From contig CAVYJK010000020.1 in NCBI GenBank assembly GCA_963768765.1, forward strand, positions 1 through 64,000: DNA of 64,000 nucleotides, given 5' to 3'. Position 1 is the stretch's first letter. Every line of letters starts with the position of its first letter. Under the pieces are notes generated by a model. The model was not told the DNA's origin. It saw only the letters and a program-made list of their open reading frames with translations, and did no database searches. A program made the translations under genes and the position numbers. Shown here in pieces: positions 33,560-41,442 of the stretch. This stretch comes from DASWLF01 sp963768765 (lineage in GTDB: Bacteria; Desulfobacterota; Desulfobaccia; Desulfobaccales; 0-14-0-80-60-11).

Positions 33560-33723
33560 TTCCGGTTTTCGGTTACTGGTTTTCGGTTCTCAATCATTCT
33601 AACAGCCGGTTAACTCCGCATTTATAAAAAATCCGTTTGCTTATCAGCCAATTTGCGCAAAAATAACCCACATCAGGTCGAAAGAGGTATTTACCGAAAA
33701 CCGAAAACCCTTAACCGAAAACT
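33560..33723. repeat. TTTTCGG-type repeats, two blocks in opposite orientation
   Basis: 33560-33590 holds GTTTTCGG units and 33691-33723 CCGAAAAC units, so the two blocks could pair across about 100 bp. They lie between the divergent ribonuclease and phosphoesterase genes; the second ends four bases before the latter's start. Confidence 0.6.
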
Positions 33724-33727
33724 AACC

Positions 33728-34471
33728 ATGCGTCTGGCCATCATCGCCGATATCCACAGCAACCTGGAGGCCCTGGAAAGGGTGCTCATCCGAGTTCGCC
33801 AGGAGGACGTGGACGCGGTCTTAAACCTGGGGGACCTGGTGGGTTACAACGCCAATCCCAGCGAGTGCCTGGAGATGCTCCAGGACGAGACGGTGTGGAG
33901 CCTGGCGGGGAACCACGACCTGGCGCTATTTGACCCGGAGCGGGCCCAATGCTTCAATATCATTGCCTACCAGGCCTTGAACTGGAGCCGGGAACAACTG
34001 CAACCCCGACATCTCCAGTTTTTGCAAGGGCTGCCGCTAACCCGGGAGGAGCCAGGGTCCTTCCTGGCCTGCCACGGCACCCCCACCAGCGCCGATACCT
34101 ACATCGCCTATCATTTCCAGGGCAAACGGGTTTTGAAGCAGTTGAGCCGGGAGACCCGCCTCCGGGTCTGCTTTTTCGGCCACACCCACCGCCGGGCCTT
34201 GTGGTACCGGGATATCCGGGGCAAGGTGGCCCTGCAGGAGCTCTCCCAGCCCAAGGTGGTGCTGTCTCCTGAATGCCACTATCTCATCAATCCCGGCAGC
34301 GTGGGCCAGCCCCGGGACGGCAACCCGGAGGCGGCCTACGCCATCTTTGACGACCAGGAGTTCTCCATTCACTTCAAGTCAACCCCCTATGACATTTTGG
34401 GGGCGCAGCGGCGCATCCTGGCGGCGGGGCTGCCGCCTTACTTGGCGGAACGCCTGGCCCGGGGGGTGTGA
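33728..34471 (+). CDS. calcineurin-like metallophosphoesterase
   Basis: The 247-aa protein has all five metal-binding motifs of the family: IADIHSN, GDLVGYN, GNHD, CHGTP and FFGHTHRR. It resembles the YfcE/MJ0936 group of single-domain phosphodiesterases, which act on small phosphodiesters or nucleotides. The ATG at 33728 (MRLAIIADIHSNLEALERVL) is the start; the open frame upstream crosses repeats and is not coding. Role unknown. Confidence 0.85.
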   Translation: MRLAIIADIHSNLEALERVLIRVRQEDVDAVLNLGDLVGYNANPSECLEMLQDETVWSLAGNHDLALFDPERAQCFNIIAYQALNWSREQLQPRHLQFLQGLPLTREEPGSFLACHGTPTSADTYIAYHFQGKRVLKQLSRETRLRVCFFGHTHRRALWYRDIRGKVALQELSQPKVVLSPECHYLINPGSVGQPRDGNPEAAYAIFDDQEFSIHFKSTPYDILGAQRRILAAGLPPYLAERLARGV

Positions 34472-34636
34472 GGTAGCTGTCAGCTATCAGCTGTCAGCGA
34501 CTGCAAAAAACCGGCTTTATGGTTCGATATTAAAAGTTGACGACCATAGGGAGTATGGGAAAGGGAGATAAAAATTGATCGGCCAGAGCTGCCCGCTAAT
34601 TGCTGACTGCTGACCGCTAACAAGAGAGGGAGAAAG

Positions 34637-35194
34637 ATGGCGCCATACTACAAGGAGGGGGTGCTGAAAGACCGCACCCGGGTGATTCTGCGGCCCTTGG
34701 TGAAGGAGGACCGGGAGAAGCTGATCGACTTTTTCCGGCGCCTGGATGAGAAGGAGCTATCCTTTTTGCGCAATGACGTCAGAGACCCGGCGGTGATCGA
34801 TCACTGGGTGAACCACATCAATTACCAGCGGTGCTTCCCCCTGGTGGCGGAGGCCGAGGGACGCATTGTGGGCGACGCCACCTTGCACATGCGCAAAGTG
34901 GGCTGGAAACGCCATCTGGGCAACGTCCGGGTGGTGGTGGCCAAAGACTACCAGAACCGGGGCCTGGGCACCCTGCTCATCAACGAACTGGTGGAACTGG
35001 CCGGCGAGTTCGGCCTGGAAAAGCTGGTGGCCGAGATCCACCTGCAGGCGGTAGCCGCGCTCAACGTCTTCAAAAAAGCCGGGTTCTCGGTGAAGGCGGT
35101 GTTCGAAGACCTGGTCAAGGACCCCCAGGGGCGCAGCAGCGACCTGGTGGTGATGGTCTGCGACGTCCAGGGCCGGGACCGTCGGGCGGCGTAG
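34637..35194 (+). CDS. GNAT-family N-acetyltransferase
   Basis: The 185-aa protein has the GNAT fold: RVILRPLVKEDREKLIDFFR, central strand GNVRVVVAKDYQNRGLGTLL with the acetyl-CoA pyrophosphate loop (QNRGLGT), and LVAEIHLQAVAALNVFKKAG. The ending VKDPQGRSSDLVVM is typical of the RimI/PhnO-like branch found with acyl-CoA synthetases. The acceptor cannot be predicted. A good GAGAGGGAG ribosome site precedes the ATG. It stands alone. Confidence 0.8.
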   Translation: MAPYYKEGVLKDRTRVILRPLVKEDREKLIDFFRRLDEKELSFLRNDVRDPAVIDHWVNHINYQRCFPLVAEAEGRIVGDATLHMRKVGWKRHLGNVRVVVAKDYQNRGLGTLLINELVELAGEFGLEKLVAEIHLQAVAALNVFKKAGFSVKAVFEDLVKDPQGRSSDLVVMVCDVQGRDRRAA

Positions 35195-35199
35195 TTAAG

Positions 35200-35275
35200 A
35201 GAAGAGTTGGGGGGAGAGCCAGGGGCCGGGGGCCCCTGCCCTCCCCCCAAGCCCCCCTCCCAACCCCCATAAGTT
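35200..35275. repeat. G/C-rich inverted element
   Basis: GGGGGGAGAGCCAGGGGCCG pairs loosely with the following CCCCTGCCCTCCCCCC. Same family as the elements at 29640, 51370 and 54600; it may end transcripts from the acetyltransferase gene. Confidence 0.45.
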
Positions 35276-35421
35276 GGTCGAGAAGGCGCGGCCTGGCGGC
35301 CCCGACTTCCCGACCAGAAAAAATAGCCCGGGGCTGATTATTGAAAGAGTATTGTTCCTTTACCGAAAACCGGAGACTGGAAAGCTGGAACTACCGGGCC
35401 CTTAGCCCCCTCCCCCAGAAA

Positions 35422-36528
35422 TCACCACTCATAAAAATCCTTCCAGCCGTTCAGCACCTCGGCCCCCTCAGGATGGAGCAGCACCATATCCTCCAGCCTG
35501 ACCCCGCCCCAACCGGTGAGGTAGATCCCCGGCTCCACGGTGACCACGCTGCCGGCCTGGAGCACCGTGCTCCGTTCCTTGATCGGGCTCAGGCTGGGGG
35601 CCTCATGCACCGCCAGGCCCACCCCGTGCCCCAGGGAGTGGCCGAAGGCCGCGCCAAAGCCCTCTCCGGCGATGAGGTCCCGGGCCAGGGCATCTCCCGC
35701 CAGGGTCTCCAGGCCGGCCTTCAGTTCCCGCTCGGCCCGCTCCTGGGCCCGGCGTACCAGGGAGTAAATCTTCCGGAACTGCTCATCCGCTTCTCCCAGG
35801 ATAAAGGTGCGGGTGAGGTCGGCGCAATAGCCCTCCACCCGGGCCCCCAGGTCGATGATGATGGGCTCCCCCCGCCGCAGAGGATAATCCCCGGGGTGGT
35901 GGTGGGGGCAGGCGCTGTTGGGCCCCGCGGCCACAATGGGCGGAAAGGCCACCCCCTCGGCCCCGCCCTCACGCAGACGCTTTTCGATCTCCCAGGCCAC
36001 GACGCGCTCCGTCAGCCCCGGCACCAGTTCGGCCGCCACCTGCCGCAGCACCATCTCCGTCAGGTCCAGGGCCCGGCGCATGCGGGCCAGTTCATCCGGG
36101 GTCTTCGTCTCCCGCAGGCCTTCCACCATGCTCTCCACCGGCAGCCACTCCAGCGGCAGGCCGGCGTCCGCCGCCGCTTTGCTGAAGCGCTGATACTGGC
36201 GGTAGGAAAGATAGGCGGCCTCAAAGCCCAGGCGCTTTACCCCGGCCTTCTGCAGGAGTCCCGCCAGGGTCTCCCCCAGGTTGGCGGTGTAGATCACCAC
36301 TTCAAACCCCTGGGCTTCCTGCTGGGCCCAGACCTGGTAACGGAAATCGGTGAGGAGCCAGGCCGCCTCCCCCGTGATCAGGAGCACGCCCCAGTCCGGG
36401 TCCCCGGCGGTGAAGCCGCTCAGGTAGCGCCGGTTCTCAGGCCCGGACACCAGGAGAGCGTCCGCCCCCTCCCGCAAAAGCAGCTCTCTGACGGCGGTAA
36501 GACGAAGATGGGTGGTGGAGATTGCCAT
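35422..36528 (-). CDS. M24 metallopeptidase, Xaa-Pro aminopeptidase type
   Basis: The 368-aa protein has an N-terminal creatinase-like domain (LLLREGADALLVSGPENRRY) and a pita-bread catalytic domain. Metal ligands are visible as IIIDLGARVEGYCADLTRTF (two Asp), FGHSLGHGVGLAVHE (His), TVEPGIYL (Glu) and VRLEDMVLL (Glu). It removes an N-terminal residue before proline. The gene is read alone from the minus strand; a sigma70-type promoter for the opposite cluster lies upstream of its start. Confidence 0.9.
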   Translation of the reverse strand: MAISTTHLRLTAVRELLLREGADALLVSGPENRRYLSGFTAGDPDWGVLLITGEAAWLLTDFRYQVWAQQEAQGFEVVIYTANLGETLAGLLQKAGVKRLGFEAAYLSYRQYQRFSKAAADAGLPLEWLPVESMVEGLRETKTPDELARMRRALDLTEMVLRQVAAELVPGLTERVVAWEIEKRLREGGAEGVAFPPIVAAGPNSACPHHHPGDYPLRRGEPIIIDLGARVEGYCADLTRTFILGEADEQFRKIYSLVRRAQERAERELKAGLETLAGDALARDLIAGEGFGAAFGHSLGHGVGLAVHEAPSLSPIKERSTVLQAGSVVTVEPGIYLTGWGGVRLEDMVLLHPEGAEVLNGWKDFYEW

Positions 36529-36653
36529 GCTTCAAGATTCTGGGAGAATCGGGCCGGGAAATCAAGGGAAAATGAGACGACTTTTCCTAAAGAAGCGAGC
36601 CGCCTTGATCCGGAGATTTTTCCCGTCGCCACTGGCCGGCGGCTCGATTCCGG

Positions 36654-36682
36654 TTGACAAGCGGGCCATTGCAAAGTATTTT
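36654..36682 (+). promoter_or_regulatory. sigma70 promoter for the HAD-rubredoxin-lepB cluster
   Basis: TTGACA (36654-36659) and TATTTT (36677-36682) with a 17-bp spacer, about 80 bp before the HAD gene. Confidence 0.6.
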
Positions 36683-36762
36683 TAATAGTTAGACTTAAGC
36701 ATGTTCCGCCGCTTGACGCCACGTGCAGCTAATTAAATTTCCGGGATTTCCAGGATCGCTTC

Positions 36763-37392
36763 TTGATAAAATTGGTAGCCTTTGATTGCGACGGGGTGCT
36801 GTTCGATTCCCGGCAGGCCAACATCGCCTTTTACAACGCCATTCTCGACCACTTCGGCCGGCCACCCCTAACCCTCGAAGCCGTCGATTACATCCACAGC
36901 CACACCATCTGGGAATCCCTGGAATATTTGTTCCAGGGCCATCCTGATCTGGAGGCGGTCTTCAGATTTTCCCGCAGCTTCGACTACAGCCCCTTCATAA
37001 CCATGATGGTGGAGGAACCGTACCTGCGGGATTTCCTGCGGTTTCTGCGCCGCCGCTGCCGCACCGCCCTGGCCACCAACCGCACCGTCACCACCCGGGC
37101 CGTCCTCAGCCACCACCGCCTGGCAACGGAGTTCGACCTGGTGGTGTCGGCCCTGGACGTGAGCCACCCCAAGCCGCACCCGGAATCGTTTCAGCGCATC
37201 CTGGAGCATTTCGGCCTCAAGCCCCGGGAGGCCATCTACATCGGCGACTCCCGGGTGGACGAAGCTTTTGCCGCCAACTCCGGGGTCCCTCTGGTGGCCT
37301 ATCGCAACCCGGAATTGAACGCGGCCTATTATCTCGACTCCTTTGCCGAGGGCCCGGACCTGATCCGGGATTTGATCTCGAAAAAGGCCTGA
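36763..37392 (+). CDS. HAD-superfamily phosphatase
   Basis: The 209-aa protein has HAD motif I VAFDCDGVLFDSR, motif II TALATNRTVT (T/N in place of S/T), motif III Lys in SHPKPHPESF and motif IV YIGDSRVDEAFA, with a helical cap between I and II. It is a phosphoglycolate-phosphatase-like subfamily I enzyme; the substrate is unknown. Start is a TTG with AGGA upstream. A rubredoxin gene follows 14 bp downstream, so the two share the promoter at 36654. Confidence 0.8.
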   Translation: MIKLVAFDCDGVLFDSRQANIAFYNAILDHFGRPPLTLEAVDYIHSHTIWESLEYLFQGHPDLEAVFRFSRSFDYSPFITMMVEEPYLRDFLRFLRRRCRTALATNRTVTTRAVLSHHRLATEFDLVVSALDVSHPKPHPESFQRILEHFGLKPREAIYIGDSRVDEAFAANSGVPLVAYRNPELNAAYYLDSFAEGPDLIRDLISKKA

Positions 37393-37406
37393 GAAAGGAG
37401 CAAGCC

Positions 37407-37568
37407 ATGCAAAAATATCAGTGCGAAATCTGCGGCTACATCTACGACCCGGCCAAGGGAGACCCGGACAACGGGGTTCCCGCCAACACCCCCTTTGACA
37501 AGTTGCCGCCGGATTGGGTCTGTCCCATCTGCGGAGCCGCCAAGGACATGTTCTCCCCGGTGGATTAA
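37407..37568 (+). CDS. rubredoxin
   Basis: A 53-aa protein starting MQKYQCEICGYIYDPAKGDP. The four Fe ligands are in CEIC and CPIC, with the usual DPDNGVPANTPFDKLPPDWV in between; it is a complete classical rubredoxin carrying electrons for oxygen or peroxide detoxification in anaerobes. A GAAAGGAG ribosome site precedes the ATG. It sits between the HAD gene (14 bp) and lepB (49 bp) in one cluster. Too short for common gene-length cut-offs. Confidence 0.93.
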   Translation: MQKYQCEICGYIYDPAKGDPDNGVPANTPFDKLPPDWVCPICGAAKDMFSPVD

Positions 37569-37617
37569 CGGAGCCAACCCGGGGCCGGTCCCCGAGGCTC
37601 CAGGAATAATAGCAATT

Positions 37618-38346
37618 ATGAGAGTGACCTCCTTTAACCGAAAAGACGTATCTTCCAAGCCTCGCCCCCAGAAGTCCTTCCTGCGGGAGTACGGCGAAGC
37701 CCTGTTCATCGCCCTGATCCTGGCCCTGTTCATCCGGGCCTTCTTGATGCAGGCCTTCTCCATCCCCTCGGGGTCCATGGAGCCCACATTGCTGGTGGGG
37801 GATTACCTTTTGGTGAACAAGCTCAGTTACGGCATCCGCAATCCTTTCACCAACAAGGTCTGGATTCCGCTGGGCCAGCCCAAGCGCGGCGACGTGATGG
37901 TGTTCATCTTTCCCCAGGACCCCTCCAAGGATTACATCAAGCGGGTCATCGGCCTCCCGGACGATAAGGTGGAGATAGTCAGCAAGAAGGTTTACATCAA
38001 CGGCAAGCTGCTGGAGACCCCCCAGGCCGTATTTGACGACCCCACCAGGATCCCCGGCAGCCAGTTGACTCGGGACAATTTTGGGCCCGTAGTAGTGCCC
38101 CCGGATTCCTATTTTGTCATGGGAGACAACCGGGACCACAGTTATGACAGCCGTTTTTGGGGCTTTGTGCCTATGGACGCCCTGCGGGGTAAGGCCGTCC
38201 TCATCTACTTTTCCTGGGGCGGAGACCACAACGATTCCATGGTCCATGCCTTCATGGGGGGGCTGAAGGGCCTGGTCTATCATCTCTCCTGGAACAGCAA
38301 CGACTTCCGGGTCCGCTGGGGCCGCATCGGCAAGGTCATTCACTAG
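37618..38346 (+). CDS. lepB: signal peptidase I
   Basis: The 242-aa protein has a single N-terminal membrane anchor (ALFIALILALFIRAFLMQAF), the catalytic Ser in SIPSGSMEPTLLVGD, the catalytic Lys in YIKRVIGLPDD, and the box E motif MGDNRDHSYDSRFWG. It cleaves Sec and Tat signal peptides at the outer face of the inner membrane. The ATG at 37618 begins the protein-like region; the open frame upstream overlaps rubredoxin and is ignored. It ends just before a TTTTTGG repeat. Confidence 0.93.
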   Translation: MRVTSFNRKDVSSKPRPQKSFLREYGEALFIALILALFIRAFLMQAFSIPSGSMEPTLLVGDYLLVNKLSYGIRNPFTNKVWIPLGQPKRGDVMVFIFPQDPSKDYIKRVIGLPDDKVEIVSKKVYINGKLLETPQAVFDDPTRIPGSQLTRDNFGPVVVPPDSYFVMGDNRDHSYDSRFWGFVPMDALRGKAVLIYFSWGGDHNDSMVHAFMGGLKGLVYHLSWNSNDFRVRWGRIGKVIH

Positions 38347-38356
38347 GCAGGGTTTT

Positions 38357-38376
38357 TCGTTTTTGGTTTTTGGTAA
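38357..38376. repeat. TTTTTGG repeat
   Basis: Short copy of the dispersed TTTTCG/TTTTTGG motif directly after lepB. Confidence 0.55.
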
Positions 38377-38451
38377 AAGGGAAAGCGTTTTTCACCATGC
38401 TGCTATACTCAATCAGCTATCTAAATCAAGTCTCATGGCAGCAGCTTTATT

Positions 38452-39435
38452 ATGGCCAGCCCCTGCTTTAAACCACACCTCGAGAAACGAGAAACGAAAA
38501 CCGAAAATCGAAAACCCCTATCAGGCCTCCTGCTCCTGGTCCTCGTGGTTCTGGGGGGCTATGGGTGCGGCAGCCAGGGGCCGGTGGCGGTGTTCTGCTC
38601 CCCGGACTCCCCCCGGATGCGGCAGGCCATCCAGGGACTCAAAGCCGGCCTGGGGGACTGCCCCGTGGAAGTGGTTTGCGTCCCGGAATTCGGACCCGAC
38701 GCCAACGACAGTCTCCGACGCCTGCGCCGCCGGCATCCCCGCCTCCTGGTGGTGCTGGGCACCCCGGCCTTGATGCAAGTAGCCCCGGTGGAGAAGCGCA
38801 TTCCGGTGGTCTTCGCCCTGGTGGGCGATCCCTACTTCACCGGCGCGGCTTACTTTCCGGACCACCCGGAAGATCACCAGGAAAACCTCACCGGCATCGC
38901 CACTCCCGCCCCCCTGACCGCGGCCTTCAAACAGGGCTGCGGCTTGCTGGGGGCCGGCGCCTGGGGTCTGCTCTACGACCCCAACGACGGGGTGGCCGCG
39001 GGGCTGGCCCAAGAATTTGCCGAGAAAGCCCCTGGCTACGGCATCAAGCCCGTGGTTGAGACCAGCGCCTCCGCCGGCGACGACGGCCCGGCGCTGGAGC
39101 GCCTGTTGGCCAGAGGGGCCCGGGTGATCTACCTGCCGCCGGCCGCCAGCGCCGCCCGGTATGCCCCCCGACTGCTGGACTGGGGCCGCCGGCTTAAAGT
39201 TATGGTGGTGAGCGGTTATCCCGAAGGGGATCATCAAGGCGCCCTGCTGCAGGTGGCCCTGGATTACCGCCGCCTGGGGGAGGAAACCGCCGCCCTGGCC
39301 CGGCGGGTCCTTAAAGGCGAGGCCCCCAAGAAGATTCCCATCGTCGAAAGCACCCCCCTCAAGGTGCAGGTGGACGAGACCCTGCTGCGGCGCTGGAGCG
39401 GATATCCGCCGCCCAAAAATGGAACCCGTAAGTAG
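38452..39435 (+). CDS. ABC-transporter substrate-binding lipoprotein (PF04392 type)
   Basis: The protein has up to 327 residues. It has a hydrophobic signal LLLLVLVVLGGYGC with a lipobox-like GGYGC, then two periplasmic-binding lobes (GPVAVFCSPDSPRMRQAIQG, RLLVVLGTPALMQVAPVEKR, IPVVFALVGDP, ARVIYLPPAASAARYAPRLL). Such ABC_sub_bind proteins often occur without permeases, as here. Residues 11-22 (EKRETKTENRKP) are the translation of a CGAAAAC repeat, so either the repeat has become part of the signal region or the true start is a non-ATG codon further in. Confidence 0.7.
   Translation: MASPCFKPHLEKRETKTENRKPLSGLLLLVLVVLGGYGCGSQGPVAVFCSPDSPRMRQAIQGLKAGLGDCPVEVVCVPEFGPDANDSLRRLRRRHPRLLVVLGTPALMQVAPVEKRIPVVFALVGDPYFTGAAYFPDHPEDHQENLTGIATPAPLTAAFKQGCGLLGAGAWGLLYDPNDGVAAGLAQEFAEKAPGYGIKPVVETSASAGDDGPALERLLARGARVIYLPPAASAARYAPRLLDWGRRLKVMVVSGYPEGDHQGALLQVALDYRRLGEETAALARRVLKGEAPKKIPIVESTPLKVQVDETLLRRWSGYPPPKNGTRK
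38481..38516. repeat. CCGAAAAC-type repeat overlapping the substrate-binding protein start
   Basis: A run of GAGAAACGA and CGAAAACCGAAAATCG units, inverse orientation of the TTTTCGG family, here lying within an open reading frame. Confidence 0.55.
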
Positions 39436-39447
39436 GCGTTGGCAATA

Positions 39448-40049
39448 ATGATGTCAGTTGGCACACGAAGACGCAACCATCTGCGCCTAACCGGTTTTGA
39501 TTATTCCCAGGCGGGCGCATATTTTGTCACTGTCTGCGCCCAGGGGCGAAAAAGTCTATTCGGCAATGTGGTTAAAGACAAAATTGGGCTAAATAAATAT
39601 GGCGGGGTGGTGCAACTCTGTTGGGAAGATTTGCCATGCAAATATTCCTCCATAAAATTGGACCGCTTTGTGGTGATGCCCAACCATATGCATGGAATTA
39701 TCTTAATTGTAGGGGCGGGGTTACCCCGCCCCGTTGATCCGTTCACAGATGCGGGGGCGGGGAAACCCCGCCCCTACAAAACCAACCTTCCCTATCCCAA
39801 ATAATAGGTTATTTCAAATATCAATCAGCTAAAGAGATCAATGAATTGCGAGCCGCCCCGGGGGACAAAATTTGGCAGCGTAGTTTTTATGAACATGTTA
39901 TTCGTGACGATGAGTCCCTAAACCGCATCCGAGAATATATCGCCACCAACCCCAGGCGCTGGAACCTGGACCGGGAGAACCCCGAGGCCCATGGAAAAGA
40001 TGGTTTTGATGATTGGTTGGGCACATTCAAGATTTTGCCTCCCAAATAA
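39448..40049 (+). CDS. REP-associated tyrosine transposase (RAYT, Y1 HUH), frame broken
   Basis: The N-terminal part reads RRRNHLRLTGFDYSQAGAYF and holds the HUH motif in VVMPNHMHGIILI. After two palindromes the frame shifts, and PSLSQIIGYFKYQSAKEINE continues (the helix expected to carry the catalytic Tyr), then WQRSFYEHVIRDDESLNRIR and YIATNPRRW, the RAYT C-terminus. These single-strand transposases recognise REP hairpins with a GTAG foot. The linker region is itself a pair of such hairpins (39709-39777), and the frame break lies within or just after it, so it may be sequencing error or a consequence of that repeat. Confidence 0.75.
39709..39777. repeat. BIME-like pair of GTAG-footed palindromes inside the RAYT gene
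   Basis: GGGGCGGGG-TTA-CCCCGCCCC (39712-39732) and GGGGCGGGG-AAA-CCCCGCCCC (39754-39774) are arranged head to tail with GTAG outside the first and CTAC outside the second. Together they form an inverted pair, the organisation of E. coli BIMEs. Confidence 0.7.
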
Positions 40050-40087
40050 ATTAACTACTGGGATTTAGCCCGGCAGGAGGACCATTC

Positions 40088-41414
40088 ATGACCCCGTCCC
40101 GGAAGTTTGATCCCGCCGCCTGGCAGCCGGAGATCAAAATGACCCAGTTTATTCTGGATAACGGCCTCACTCTCCTGGTGCTGCCCGACCAGCGTTTGCC
40201 CATCGTGTCGCTACAGATTCATTACAAGGTGGGCTCCCGGCATGAGCTGCCCGGGATCACCGGCATCTCCCACCTCTTCGAGCACCTGATGTTCCGGGGC
40301 ACCGAAGAATTGGGACCCGAGGAGTTCTCTCGCATTTTGCAGGCCAAGGGCGGCGAGATCAACGCCTTCACCACCCGGGACCATACTTCCTACTTCGAGA
40401 ATCTGCCGGCGGAGCACCTGGAGCTGGGGCTGAAACTGGAAGCCGACCGCCTGCTCCACCTGAAGCTGGACGAAGAGACCTTCGCCCCCGAGCGCCAGGT
40501 GGTCATCAGCGAGCGCAAGCTGCGCTCGGTGGACAGCCCCTTCGGGTTGGTGGAGGAGCAACTATTCGCCACGGCCTACACCCAGCACCCCTATCAGTGG
40601 CCGGTGGTGGGCTGGGACCAGGACCTGCACCGCATGACCCTCAATGATTGCCTGGCCTACTACCGGGACCACTACCATCCGGGCAACATGACGGTGGTGG
40701 TGGCCGGAAAGGTGGAACCCCAGGCCGCCCGAGACCTGGTGCAGAAGTATTTCGGCCAGATTCCCCCGGGGTCCGTCCCTTGCTTTCCAGGTGCAGGAAC
40801 CGCCCCAGCGGGGCGAGCGCCGGGCGGTGCTCAAAAAGGTCTCCCAGGTGGAGGCGCTGTTCGCCGGGTTCCACATCGTGGGTCTGGACCACCCGAACCT
40901 CTACGCCCTCAACCTGCTGTCCATTATCCTGTCCGGGGGCAAAGCCTCCAGGTTTTACCAGGAGTTCGTGCGCCCCGGGAAAGCCGTGGAACTGAGCGTG
41001 GAGCTGGCCCCCCTGCCCTTCTCGGCCCAGGACCCGGATCTCATGGTGGTGGTGGCCGTGGCCGCGCCGGGAAACCCCATCAATCAACTGGAGCAGGAAA
41101 TCTGGGCCGGGGTGGAGGCCCTGCAGCAGGACGGGGTGACCCCGGCGGAGTTGGCCCGGGCCCAAAAACTGGTGCGCTCCCAGGCGGTGCGGTCGCTGGC
41201 CCACAACTTTTTCCGGGGCCTGCTGGCGGGGCTGTTTCACCTGAAGACCGGGGACGCCCGGGGAGCCAACCAGATTCTCAACTCCTTTGAGGCGGTCACC
41301 GCCGCCGACATCCTGCGGGTGTCCCGCACCTATCTTAAGGAAGACAACCGCACCGTGGTGACCCTGAAGCCGGTCTCCCCGGAGGAGAGCCAGGCCCTGG
41401 GGCAGTTGGTTTAA
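40088..41414 (+). CDS. M16 zinc peptidase, catalytic type, one frame break
   Basis: The protein has the inverted zinc motif HxxEH in GISHLFEHLMFRGTEE and the downstream Glu in a typical M16 arrangement. It runs DNGLTLLVLPDQRLPIVSLQ to FGQIPPGSVP; an extra base near 40785 then shifts the frame, and QEPPQRGERRAVLKKVSQVE restores the second M16 domain (YALNLLSIILSGGKASRFYQ) to 41414, about 442 aa in all. It pairs with the following gene, which lacks the zinc motif. The substrate is unknown; periplasmic or membrane peptide turnover is likely, although no signal peptide is obvious. Confidence 0.8.
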
Positions 41415-41442
41415 AACCGAAAACCAGAAGTTAGGAGTTCCT

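Noticed and set aside
36868..38343. 491-codon minus-strand open frame
   Set aside because: It lies opposite the HAD, rubredoxin and lepB genes, all well supported, and shows no protein-like motifs.
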